Of a stretch of DNA of 64,000 nt, positions 9,631-17,978 are shown one piece after another (position 1 is the stretch's first letter; every line of letters starts with the position of its first letter). The stretch is from Paracoccaceae bacterium (lineage in GTDB: Bacteria; Pseudomonadota; Alphaproteobacteria; Rhodobacterales; Rhodobacteraceae). A program made the position numbers and the translations under genes. The stretch is taken from positions 62,001 to 126,000 of the forward strand of contig JANQRE010000014.1 of the NCBI GenBank assembly GCA_028284705.1, given 5' to 3'. The notes below the pieces were generated by a model, which saw only the letters and a list, made by a program, of their open reading frames with translations, searched no databases and was not told the DNA's origin.

Positions 9631-10152
9631 ATGTTGTTTGAATTGATCGGGACCTTCGTTGCGGGCGGCGTGGCGGCGCTGGCCTTCTGGGCGCTGAACC
9701 GCACTTTGGGCGGGCGGCTGCCCTCCTGGCTGATGCCGGTCTCTGCCGGCGCGGCCATGCTGGCGGCGACAATTTCCAGCGAATACAACTGGTTCGACCG
9801 CACCAAGGCGACGATGCCGGACGGCATGGTGGTCGCGCAATCCATCGAGGACACGGCCTTCTACCGGCCCTGGACCTATGCCAAACCCTTCGTCTCACGC
9901 TTCGTGGCGGTCGATCAGGCGAGCATCCGCAGCCATGCCGACCATCCCGATCAGCGCATCGTCGATCTGGTCTTCTATGGCCGCTGGACCCGCACCGCGA
10001 AAGTGCCGATGCTGTTTGACTGCGCCAATGCGAAGCGGGCCGATATCGTCGATGGGGTCGACTTCAAGGCGGATGGGTCGGTGGAGAATGCCGACTGGCG
10101 CGACCTGCCCGCCGATGATCCGATCCTGATCGCGGCCTGCGAGGAGGTGTGA
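9631..10152 (+). CDS. Small membrane protein of the acetate operon
   Basis: An unassigned 173-residue protein with two hydrophobic helices near the N-terminus (about 3-23 and 32-50) and a soluble C-terminal part of about 120 residues rich in Asp and Trp. The start is supported by GGGGAGGAGG. It is encoded between the DUF294 gene and the exonuclease gene (1-base gap to the latter), so it belongs to the operon. I recognise no catalytic motif. It could be a membrane partner of the neighbouring sensor-like proteins. Confidence 0.75.
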   Translation: MLFELIGTFVAGGVAALAFWALNRTLGGRLPSWLMPVSAGAAMLAATISSEYNWFDRTKATMPDGMVVAQSIEDTAFYRPWTYAKPFVSRFVAVDQASIRSHADHPDQRIVDLVFYGRWTRTAKVPMLFDCANAKRADIVDGVDFKADGSVENADWRDLPADDPILIAACEEV

Positions 10153-10153
10153 G

Positions 10154-11557
10154 ATGACCGATCTCAGCCTGCGTCTGCGGATCTTCCTGTTCTTCTGCCT
10201 GATCGGCCTCGGCGGGTTTGCCATCGTGCTGGTTGCGATCTGGCTTGGCTATCGGCAACTCGACAGCCCAAATGCGCTTTCTGCCTTCATCACCGTCGCG
10301 ACTGTCTCGGGTTTTGGCATCCTGGCGCTCGCGACATTCGTTTGGCGGCTCTTTGACGAGAATGTCAGCAAGCCCATCGAGGCACTGGCCGCGGCATTCC
10401 GTGTTCGTGCAGATGCTGATATCGACCCGGCCATGGACGCCAATATTGCGAAATACCTGGGCGACCTCGCACCCGCGGCCTCCGCGATCAACCAGAGGCT
10501 CGGCGAAGCATCACAAGTGACCGCTGAGACAGTCGCCCAGAAGACTGCCCGGCTGGAACGCCAGCGCGCCCAACTCCTCCAAATTCTGTCGGACATACCG
10601 ATTGCCGTGATCGTCGCCACGCAAGACCATCAGATCGTGCTCTACGACGGTCAGGCCGCCGATTTGATGGAGCGGGAAGCGCCGATGCGGCTGAATTGTT
10701 CGGTTTTCGATTACCTGAACGCGGATGCGATCCATGACGCGCTGTCAAAAATGGGGGCGGACGGGGCAACGCGTCGGGAGATCGCAGTCAAAGGTCGATC
10801 CGGCGACACCTATTCCGGCCATATCCGTTTGTTTGGCGAAAGTTCAGGCTACACGCTGATGCTGCAACCGCTCGATCCCGATGCCGAGCGACCGCTGGTC
10901 TATGATTTCGACCTGCTCGATAGGAGCCAGCCGACAGACCTCAACACAGCGGCGCTGCACGATCTGACATTTGTGGTCTTTGACAGCGAAACCACGGGCC
11001 TCAACCCCGAGCAGGACGAGGTCGTACAACTCGGCGCTGTGCGGATCGTGAACGGCAAGATCATCGACACCGAAGTCTTCGATACATTGGTTAATCCTGG
11101 CAGACCGATCCCTGCCGCATCCACCAAGGTCCACCAGATCGATGACTCGATGGTGGCAGATGCTCCGACGTTTGGGACCGTTTGTCAGAGGTTTCATACC
11201 TTTTCGCAAAACTCGGTCATCATCGCCCACAACGCGCCGTTTGACATGGCGTTCTTGCACCGCGGTACTGCGCAGATGGACCATCGGTTCGACAATCCAA
11301 TTCTTGATACGGTTCATCTCTCTGCGATCATTTTTGGGGGTTCGGCGGAGCACACGCTTGATGCGATCAGCAAACGTCTTTCAATTGATATCCCCGTTGA
11401 GCAGCGTCACACCGCCCTCGGCGATGCCCTCGCTACCGCACGCGTGTTCGTTGCAATGCTACCGATCCTGAAAGCCAGGGGCCTGAGCACGCTTGGCGAG
11501 GTGCAGAGCGAGATGCAAAAGCACAGCCGTATATTGAAGGTTCAAGAGCAGATTTGA
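10154..11557 (+). CDS. Membrane-anchored DnaQ-like 3'-5' exonuclease
   Basis: A 467-residue protein with two N-terminal transmembrane helices (about 8-32 and 43-63), a HAMP/coiled-coil-like linker with 'ERQRAQLLQILSDIP', a PAS-like domain (about 150-235) and a C-terminal DEDDh exonuclease domain. The exonuclease motifs are 'FDSETTGLNPEQDEVVQLG' (motif I, around 277-295), 'HNAPFDMAFL' (motif II) and 'HTALGDALATARVF' (motif III, around 418-431). The fold is that of the DNA polymerase III epsilon subunit, but the sensor-like N-terminus argues against a replisome role. Such proteins recur beside acs-symporter-DUF294 genes. The substrate (DNA, RNA or a small oligonucleotide) is unknown. Confidence 0.87.
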   Translation: MTDLSLRLRIFLFFCLIGLGGFAIVLVAIWLGYRQLDSPNALSAFITVATVSGFGILALATFVWRLFDENVSKPIEALAAAFRVRADADIDPAMDANIAKYLGDLAPAASAINQRLGEASQVTAETVAQKTARLERQRAQLLQILSDIPIAVIVATQDHQIVLYDGQAADLMEREAPMRLNCSVFDYLNADAIHDALSKMGADGATRREIAVKGRSGDTYSGHIRLFGESSGYTLMLQPLDPDAERPLVYDFDLLDRSQPTDLNTAALHDLTFVVFDSETTGLNPEQDEVVQLGAVRIVNGKIIDTEVFDTLVNPGRPIPAASTKVHQIDDSMVADAPTFGTVCQRFHTFSQNSVIIAHNAPFDMAFLHRGTAQMDHRFDNPILDTVHLSAIIFGGSAEHTLDAISKRLSIDIPVEQRHTALGDALATARVFVAMLPILKARGLSTLGEVQSEMQKHSRILKVQEQI

Positions 11558-11580
11558 GGCGAATGGGTAACGCCAATGTT

Positions 11581-11793
11581 CTACCGCTGATCGCCTTCGC
11601 GCCGGTGCGGGTGATCCGGCGGCGGATCGTCAATTGTCTTCTTCGCCTTGCGAAGTGCCAGTTCTTCCAACCTCGCGCCGTTGATTGAGCATTGATAGAT
11701 CAGGTTATCCAAAACCAACCGAACCCAAATGCGTATCAGGTTCTGCGGGATCCGATTTGTCCCAAACAGTTTGTCTTCTTCGGAGATATTCAT
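11581..11793 (-). CDS. Small conserved-looking protein, 70 aa
   Basis: A 70-residue reading frame with a good ribosome binding site (AGAGGG, 5 nt before ATG). It has an amphipathic middle ('IRIWVRLVLDNLIYQ') and a Lys/Arg- and Pro-rich C-terminus. It lies alone between the convergent exonuclease gene and the HdeD-like gene. I recognise no family. An upstream in-frame start (11832) is less likely because it lacks a Shine-Dalgarno sequence. Real coding is likely but not certain. Confidence 0.5.
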   Translation of the reverse strand: MNISEEDKLFGTNRIPQNLIRIWVRLVLDNLIYQCSINGARLEELALRKAKKTIDDPPPDHPHRREGDQR

Positions 11794-11895
11794 TGGTCCC
11801 TCTGTTTCCCGCCAGATTGCCTCAGCGAGCAATACTTCGCGCGTAGAGACGGGAGCGCCCTGCGCCCCCGTCCCAGCTCGCGCGTTTGCGTTGCG

Positions 11896-12495
11896 TTATT
11901 CGTTCGGTGTTGTTGCGCCTTCGGTTTGGATGGAGAGCCCCATGGTCACCAGCGAGACGCCCGCAAAATTGAAGTTCACCCCAACCAGCGTTCCGAGCAG
12001 CAACAGCGACGTTCCGTTCACAATTCCGACCAGGACAATGCCACCGAGCAGAATCGACAATGCGCCGGAAGCCACCATCATCCCCCAGGGTTTGTCCGCG
12101 CGGGCCTGAATGGCCAGGACGATCCTCAGCACGCCCTCCGCAACAAAGGTTGCGCCAAGAACGAGCGTCAGTGCGAGAACGCCGCCGAGCGGATCAAACA
12201 ACAGAACGAGGCCAGCCACGACATGCAGGATGCCGATGGCCAAGGACCAAAAGAACCCCTTCCAATCCTTCTCCATAAAGGCATGGATGGTGGCGACGAT
12301 CCCGCCGCTAAAAAATGCGGCGCCGAGGAAGGTTTCAACAGCGAGCGTCGAAAGCAATGGGAAGGCGATTGCAGAAATGCCCACCATCACCATAAGGGCG
12401 CCCAAAACAATGAGCCAAACCGGTCGGGCTTGCCCTATGGCGTCGCCCTCCAAAAACGGTGCGTCAGCGACGGCTTCAGCGTGCGAATGTGTCAT
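11896..12495 (-). CDS. HdeD/DUF308 family membrane protein
   Basis: A 199-residue membrane protein with about six transmembrane helices in the HdeD/DUF308 pattern ('GIVATIHAFMEKDWKGFFWSL', 'GILHVVAGLVLLFDPLGGVL'). In enterobacteria HdeD is tied to acid resistance; in other bacteria the role is not settled. The start chosen is the ATG after AAAGGGAGG; a longer upstream frame of about 52 residues has non-coding composition. The next gene upstream (12521-12832) is in the same direction, 25 bases away, and encodes a small helical protein, so both may form one stress-related unit. Confidence 0.85.
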   Translation of the reverse strand: MTHSHAEAVADAPFLEGDAIGQARPVWLIVLGALMVMVGISAIAFPLLSTLAVETFLGAAFFSGGIVATIHAFMEKDWKGFFWSLAIGILHVVAGLVLLFDPLGGVLALTLVLGATFVAEGVLRIVLAIQARADKPWGMMVASGALSILLGGIVLVGIVNGTSLLLLGTLVGVNFNFAGVSLVTMGLSIQTEGATTPNE

Positions 12496-12520
12496 GACAT
12501 CCTCCCTTTCTTGAGCTGAG

Positions 12521-12832
12521 TTACGCGATGGATTTGTCGAGATGTTCCCGATATGCGGCGACTGCGGCGTGCAGGGCTTCCCAGTGGCTTTTTGCCTGAT
12601 CGTGCACCTCGGTGACTGCATCTTCGCCCTCTTTGTGCAGGCGATCCGCAAAATCGGTCACCTTGTCCTGTGCTTCTTTAAGGTCGGATTGCAGCTTTGC
12701 GACTTGCTCTTTGGTCCAGTGATCCGTCGCATCGCCTGCGTCCTGGATCTTCTTCTCGAAGGCCTTCAACTCGTCCTCAACGCGGGCGTAGTCGTCTTTG
12801 GCTTTCTGTACGAAATCGGAAAATGAAGTCAT
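12521..12832 (-). CDS. Small alpha-helical coiled-coil protein
   Basis: A 103-residue, highly charged protein predicted to be almost all helix ('DDYARVEDELKAFEKKIQDA', 'KLQSDLKEAQDKVTDFADRL'), with no cysteine and no signal peptide. It resembles small stress-type coiled-coil proteins (Sll1863-like) in size and composition, but I cannot name a family with certainty. It is likely cotranscribed with the HdeD-like gene downstream. A 162-base upstream region shared with the divergent TolB/TPR gene holds one arm of a 14-bp inverted repeat. Confidence 0.75.
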   Translation of the reverse strand: MTSFSDFVQKAKDDYARVEDELKAFEKKIQDAGDATDHWTKEQVAKLQSDLKEAQDKVTDFADRLHKEGEDAVTEVHDQAKSHWEALHAAVAAYREHLDKSIA

Positions 12833-12916
12833 GGTCTTGTCCTTTCATGGGTATGGGTTGTGTTAGGCTGGCATAAGTGCCGTGATCGGACCCTCGCAAA
12901 ACCCGTGAAGGTGCCA

Positions 12917-12930
12917 GAGTGAGTCACGGT
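12917..12930. repeat. Left arm of a 14-bp inverted repeat flanking the TPR gene
   Basis: The sequence GAGTGAGTCACGGT lies 64 bases before the start of the 530-residue TolB/TPR gene. Its exact reverse complement lies just after that gene at 14609-14622. The core GTGAGTCAC is itself nearly palindromic, as for a protein-binding half site. Confidence 0.6.
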
Positions 12931-12994
12931 GAACTGCGAAGGTTATCTTGCGGTGGAGGAACGCATCTGAGAGACCCGCCAAAAGGAGGAGGCG

Positions 12995-14587
12995 ATGCTC
13001 GCTGAAGTCAGCTCAGCCATTGATCCGCGCGCGATTGAGGAACAGCTGAATCGCATCGTGGCCAGTCCGCATTTTGCGGACACGACCCGGATGAAACGTT
13101 TTCTGACCCATCTGGTAAGTGAAGCGTTGTCAGGGCGGTCGGACAGATTGAAAGGCTATGCGCTTGGCATCGATGTCTTTGATAAGCCGGAGGATTTCGA
13201 TCCCACCATTGACACGATCGTGAGGGTTCAGGCCAACAAAATGCGCAGTCGGCTTGATCTTTATTACGCGCAGGAGGGTCGCGAAGACCCGGTGCGCATC
13301 CGTATCCCCAAGGGCTCTTACGCGCCGGTGTTTGAGATTGCATTTGATCCCGACCGTAAGGCGGACACCGATCTTCCCGTTGCCAGCGGTGGGCGTGTGT
13401 CCGTGGCGGTTATGCCCTTTGACAACCTTAGCGGCGACCCCGCGCAGGAGTATCTCGCCGATGGCTTCACGGAAGAGGTTATTTCGGCCATCGCCCGGTT
13501 TCGCGAGGTCGGCGTTCTCTCGCGCCATGTCACATTTCGTTACCGTGGACGGGCAAGAGATCCGCGTGAAGTCGGCGATGCCCTGAACGTGCAATATCTT
13601 GTCGAAGGCAGTGTGCGCCATTGGGATGACAAGCTGCGCGTCACGGCGCAACTGATCAATGCCATGACCGGAGAGCAGGTCTCTGCCGACACCTATGACC
13701 GAGATTTGAGCGCCGAGAGCCTCTTTGAAGTGCAAGACGACATCGCTGCACGGATCGCGACAGAGATCGCCGAACCGCATGGGGTCATTCACCGGACGGG
13801 CGCGCTGCACCGCCAAGCACAGACCCACACGCTGGATGCGTATCAGTGCCGCTTGCTGGCGACCGAGTATTGGCGCGAACCAACCGCGGAGCGGCATGCA
13901 GAGGTTCGAGACCTCCTGGAACGCGCGGTTGAGATTGATCCCAACTACGCGGGCGCTTGGGGTATGCTGGCGATCATCTATGGCGATGAAGTGCGTGGTG
14001 GGTTCAACTTTCGAAAGTCACCGCCGCCATTTGACCGCGCCCTTGCCGCCGCGCAGAGATCAGTCGCGCTTGATCCGTTCAATGCAACGGGACAACACGC
14101 CCTTTTCCTCACGCATTTCCATCGCGGGGAATTCGAAGGGTTTGAGGATGCCGCAGCGAAGGCCCTGCGCGCCAATCCCAACTACCCGGACATGCTGGCC
14201 GACCTTGCAGTCTGTTTCGCTTTGCGAGGCGATCAAACTCAGGCTGAAGCCCTCGTTGCGAAGGCCATCGAACTCAGCCCGGACCCGCCCGGATGGTACC
14301 ATGCGAGCATGTTCCTTCTGCAGTTTATGGCGGAAGACTACGAGGCCGCTTTGATGTCTGCGCGCCGGATTGGCGATGGCATGTGGAACGGGTCGGAAAT
14401 ATTCGAACTCATGTGCCTTGGGCATTTGGGTGACGTCAGCGGGGTGGAAGAGGCGCTTGAAAGACTGAAATCCAATGTCGATGACGTGAACCGATTTGCC
14501 CAAACGCTCTTTGAAATCTGGCATGTTCAGGACGAATTGGCCGACCAGGTTCTGGAGGGGCTTCGGCGCGCGGGTGCGTTGGATTAG
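12995..14587 (+). CDS. TolB-like/TPR protein with N-terminal winged-helix-like domain
   Basis: A 530-residue soluble protein. Residues 1-115 form the domain ('RIVASPHFADTTRMKRFL', 'TIVRVQANKMRSRL', 'PKGSYAPVF') found at the N-terminus of many alphaproteobacterial regulators once annotated as adenylate cyclase-like. Residues about 125-260 are a TolB/FlgO-like domain ('VAVMPFDNLSGDPAQEYLAD', 'YLVEGSVR'). The rest is tetratricopeptide repeats ending near 525. No cyclase catalytic motif is present. The start is supported by AAGGAGGAGG. It probably acts as a transcription factor or scaffold; the flanking inverted repeat suggests self-regulation, which is inference. Confidence 0.8.
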   Translation: MLAEVSSAIDPRAIEEQLNRIVASPHFADTTRMKRFLTHLVSEALSGRSDRLKGYALGIDVFDKPEDFDPTIDTIVRVQANKMRSRLDLYYAQEGREDPVRIRIPKGSYAPVFEIAFDPDRKADTDLPVASGGRVSVAVMPFDNLSGDPAQEYLADGFTEEVISAIARFREVGVLSRHVTFRYRGRARDPREVGDALNVQYLVEGSVRHWDDKLRVTAQLINAMTGEQVSADTYDRDLSAESLFEVQDDIAARIATEIAEPHGVIHRTGALHRQAQTHTLDAYQCRLLATEYWREPTAERHAEVRDLLERAVEIDPNYAGAWGMLAIIYGDEVRGGFNFRKSPPPFDRALAAAQRSVALDPFNATGQHALFLTHFHRGEFEGFEDAAAKALRANPNYPDMLADLAVCFALRGDQTQAEALVAKAIELSPDPPGWYHASMFLLQFMAEDYEAALMSARRIGDGMWNGSEIFELMCLGHLGDVSGVEEALERLKSNVDDVNRFAQTLFEIWHVQDELADQVLEGLRRAGALD

Positions 14588-14608
14588 GGCTCAGGGAGAT
14601 GCCTCTTA

Positions 14609-14622
14609 ACCGTGACTCACTC
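14609..14622. repeat. Right arm of the 14-bp inverted repeat
   Basis: ACCGTGACTCACTC, the exact reverse complement of the arm at 12917-12930, lies 21 bases after the stop of the TolB/TPR gene. Both arms together enclose this gene, a layout that would fit either looping by a DNA-binding protein or the scar of an inserted unit. Confidence 0.55.
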
Positions 14623-14683
14623 GGGGTCCGCGCCCGGAGCATCTAGGTGTCTCACACGAATTGGACAGCCCAGGGATCATGTC

Positions 14684-14914
14684 ATGCTGAACCTCGCGCA
14701 GCGCATCGAGCTTATGCAACTCGCCACGGATATCGCAAAAACAAAGGCCGATTGGTCGGTCGAAAAGCCGAACCGGTTGGAAGATGACGTCATTGCGGTC
14801 TTTTCCAAACTGAGACCGTGCGTCGAACAGGGCAGCGCCTTGGACGACACCAGCATGTCGGACGTCAAAACGGCGGTCGATGTGGCCTCGAGTATTGGCG
14901 ACCTGCTGGAGTGA
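14684..14914 (+). CDS. Small hypothetical protein, 76 aa
   Basis: A 76-residue acidic helical protein ('LAQRIELMQLATDIAKTKAD'), with no signal peptide or cysteine motif apart from one Cys. It starts at ATG preceded by a weak AGGGA. It lies between the TolB/TPR gene and the convergent RND pump gene, whose stop is 18 bases away. I recognise no family; coding is plausible by composition. Confidence 0.5.
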   Translation: MLNLAQRIELMQLATDIAKTKADWSVEKPNRLEDDVIAVFSKLRPCVEQGSALDDTSMSDVKTAVDVASSIGDLLE

Positions 14915-14932
14915 GGCATCGTTTGAACAGAC

Positions 14933-17900
14933 TCACTCCGTCGCCGTTTCCTTCACTTTGAAAAACACGACGTAGAGTGTCGGAACGATCACCAACGTCA
15001 GGACCGTTGCGAAACTCAGACCGAAGATGATGACCACCGCGAGGGATTGGAAGAACGGGTCCCACAGGAGGGGCAGGACACCCAGAACCGTTGTCAGAAC
15101 GCCCAAGGATACCGGCCTCACGCGACTGACGGCCGCATCGACAACGGCCTGCATGCGCTCCTTCCCATCTCCGATCTGGCTATCGGTCTCGTCGATCAGA
15201 ACGATGGCATTCTTGATCAACATACCCGTCAGCGAGAGCACACCGAGAATGGCCATGAATTCCAGTGGCGTCTGCGAGATCGCCAGACCCCAGATCACAC
15301 CGATCAGTGCCAGCGGCACGGTTAGGAAGATGATCAATGGCTGACGGATCGCGTTGAAGAGAAACACGACAACAAGGATCATGGCGCCAAAGCCAAGCGG
15401 CATCGTGGCGGCCAGCCCCGCATTGGCTTCGGCGGAATTGCCGAACTCCCCCTTCCATTCAAGCGCGTACCCGGGCGGAAGTGGGATGTCTTCAATCGGG
15501 CCGCGAACCTCATCAAAAAGATCACCGGCAAGAACACCCGGTGCATTGTCCGACTGCGCCGTGATGGCCAACTGGCGATTGATCCGTCGCAGGTTTCCGG
15601 CCTCGAACACCAGATCGAAGCGGTCCACGACCTGCGATATGGGAATGTAGCCTCCGGCGATCTGGCTATATATCTGCACGTCTCTGAGTGCCGACGTATC
15701 GGAGCGCGCGCTTGCGACAGGCCGCATGACGATATCGAGGAGATTGTCACCCTCCCGGAAAGTGCCGATATTCGCCCCGGTCAGATGTTCATAAAGCGCG
15801 TTTGAAATCTGGCCTTGCGTAAGGCCGAGCCTGCGGGCGGCTGCATCATTTATCACGGGGCGGATGACCTGAACCTGTTCTCGCCAATCGTCTTTGATCG
15901 CGATGGCGCCCGCTTCGGCCATGATCAGTTTCGCTTGCTCGGCCAGTTTGCGCAGGACGGCTGCCTCGGGTCCCAGGAACCGCGCTTCTATCTTCGATCC
16001 CCCACCCGGGCCCAGAACAAACTTCCACACTTTTGCCGACGCGTTGGGGAACTCGGTATTGATCCAGGTCTGAAGCTCCGCACGACGATCCTCGATTAGT
16101 GCGTAGTTTTCGACGTCCACCAAGAGCTGCCCATAGGACGGGCTGGCATCCTCGCTCTCATAGGTCAGCATGAACCGCGTGTGCCCGCCTCCAACCGTCA
16201 GGTTCGTTCCGGTCACGCCAGGTTGCATGCGGATATGCTCGTCGATCATCAGAAGATCGGCTTCTGTTTGCTCGATATCGGTGCCATTGGGCAGGAAGTA
16301 ATCCACTACAAATTGCGCACGGGTGGAGGATGGGAAGAATCCCGGTGGCACCTGGCTGAACATCGCAATGGCTGACACCAGAAGCCCAACCACAATGGCA
16401 ATTGTCAGATACCGCGCCCGGATCGCCAGTTTCAGAAAGTTTCGATACCGGCGCAGAACGCCGTTTTCCGCTTTGGTCTCGGCAGTGCCAGGCTTCAGTA
16501 TCAGGGTGCAAAAGTAAGGCGTCAGCCAGATTGCAACGAGCCAGGAAAACAACAGCGCAATGGCAATTGTCCAAAACAGGCTGCCCGCATATTCGCCGGT
16601 GTTGTCAGGTGAGAAGCCGATGGGCGAGAACGCCAGAAACCCCACAATCGTCCCGCCGAGAAGCGGCCATTTTGTCTGCGCTACAACCGATTGGCTGGCA
16701 TCTGCCGGGCTCTCCCCATTTTGCACCCGCACCAGCGTGCCTTCGACCACGACAATCGCATTGTCGACGAGCATTCCCAAAGCGATGATGAGTGCTCCAA
16801 GGGAGATGCGCTGCATGTCCAGCCCATAAAGATACATCCCCATGAGGGTGCCAGCGACTGTCACCAGCAGGATGCCACCCATAAGAAGGCCGGAGCGGAG
16901 ACCCATGAACACCAGAAGCGTGCCGACGACGATGATCAGTGCGACAGCCACATTCATCACGAAGCCATCGATGGATGTTTTGACGCTCGAGGATTGATCG
17001 GAAATGGGAAGCACTTCGATCCCAATGGGTCGCTCGGACGTCAGTGCATCCATGCGAGCTTTCACCGCTTCCCCCATATTGACGACATTGCCGCCGATGG
17101 TGTTGGAAATGCCGATGCCGACGGCGGGCCGACCATCGCGGTAGAGCAGGGTCGAGGCGGGGTCCTCTAAGCCACGCGAGATCGTGGCGATGTCCGACAG
17201 GCGAAATGACACGCCGGTTTCGGCGTTGGTAATTAGCTGTGCCCCTAGAGCCTCGAGGGATGAAACCGCCGAGCTTGGGCGCAGTTCGAGCCGTGTTTGG
17301 CCCGCCACAAGCGAGCCCGCGGGCGAGACAAGGTTCTGCCCCTTCAGAATATCCGCGATCTGACTGGATGCGAGGCCAAGCTCGATCAAGCGGGCGGGGG
17401 CATATTCGACGTAGATGACCTCATCCTGCACGCCTGACAGGGTGACCTTGGACACGCCGTCGACCGTGACCAATTCGCGTTGAAGGTCTTTTGCGTATTC
17501 GTGCAATTCGCTCAGTGTGTAGCCGTCGCCGACGACTGCGAAATAGAGCGCAAAGACATCGCCGAAATCGTCATAGACTTGGCTGGTGAGCGCGTTTGGC
17601 GGCAGATTGGATTGTGCATCATCCACCTTAGCCCGCATCTGCGCGAAACGCTGATAAAGCGCGTCATAGTCTTTGGTGGACGCAATCGTGAATTCGACCG
17701 AAACGTTGCTGAGACCGGGTGAGGACACGGATCGCACCTCATCCACGCCCTGCAATTGCTGCAAGGCCGTCTCAATGACTTCCGTCACCTCCTCGGCGAC
17801 TTCGTCTGCAGTTGCACCGGGGTAGGGGGTGATGACCTGCGCGCTTCGGATGATGAACTCGGGGTCCTCAAACCTCGGCAACGCGGTGTAGGCAAAATAA

Positions 17901-17974
17901 CCAGCGACGAGGATCAGCAATGTGGAAACGGCAGAAATCAGCCGTTTTTCAATGGCAAACCGGGCCAAATCCAT
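14933..17974 (-). CDS. RND efflux pump, inner-membrane transporter
   Basis: A 1013-residue resistance-nodulation-division permease with the two-fold layout of 12 membrane helices and two large periplasmic loops. It would expel substrates by proton antiport with an adaptor and an outer-membrane channel. The TM4 proton-relay motif reads 'LGMLVDNAIVVVEG', so the second Asp of the AcrB pair (D408) is Asn here; the TM10 lysine is kept ('LTGMLIKNAIVLIDE'). The adaptor gene lies 4 bases upstream. No outer-membrane factor gene is adjacent, so a TolC-like protein encoded elsewhere must serve. The substrates cannot be read from the sequence. Confidence 0.94.
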   Translation of the reverse strand: MDLARFAIEKRLISAVSTLLILVAGYFAYTALPRFEDPEFIIRSAQVITPYPGATADEVAEEVTEVIETALQQLQGVDEVRSVSSPGLSNVSVEFTIASTKDYDALYQRFAQMRAKVDDAQSNLPPNALTSQVYDDFGDVFALYFAVVGDGYTLSELHEYAKDLQRELVTVDGVSKVTLSGVQDEVIYVEYAPARLIELGLASSQIADILKGQNLVSPAGSLVAGQTRLELRPSSAVSSLEALGAQLITNAETGVSFRLSDIATISRGLEDPASTLLYRDGRPAVGIGISNTIGGNVVNMGEAVKARMDALTSERPIGIEVLPISDQSSSVKTSIDGFVMNVAVALIIVVGTLLVFMGLRSGLLMGGILLVTVAGTLMGMYLYGLDMQRISLGALIIALGMLVDNAIVVVEGTLVRVQNGESPADASQSVVAQTKWPLLGGTIVGFLAFSPIGFSPDNTGEYAGSLFWTIAIALLFSWLVAIWLTPYFCTLILKPGTAETKAENGVLRRYRNFLKLAIRARYLTIAIVVGLLVSAIAMFSQVPPGFFPSSTRAQFVVDYFLPNGTDIEQTEADLLMIDEHIRMQPGVTGTNLTVGGGHTRFMLTYESEDASPSYGQLLVDVENYALIEDRRAELQTWINTEFPNASAKVWKFVLGPGGGSKIEARFLGPEAAVLRKLAEQAKLIMAEAGAIAIKDDWREQVQVIRPVINDAAARRLGLTQGQISNALYEHLTGANIGTFREGDNLLDIVMRPVASARSDTSALRDVQIYSQIAGGYIPISQVVDRFDLVFEAGNLRRINRQLAITAQSDNAPGVLAGDLFDEVRGPIEDIPLPPGYALEWKGEFGNSAEANAGLAATMPLGFGAMILVVVFLFNAIRQPLIIFLTVPLALIGVIWGLAISQTPLEFMAILGVLSLTGMLIKNAIVLIDETDSQIGDGKERMQAVVDAAVSRVRPVSLGVLTTVLGVLPLLWDPFFQSLAVVIIFGLSFATVLTLVIVPTLYVVFFKVKETATE

Positions 17975-17978
17975 GATG

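Noticed and set aside
11692-12519. A 275-residue plus-strand frame over the HdeD-like gene
   Set aside because: Its composition is His/Asn/Gln-rich and membrane-gene antisense in character; the minus-strand gene has clear helices and a ribosome binding site.
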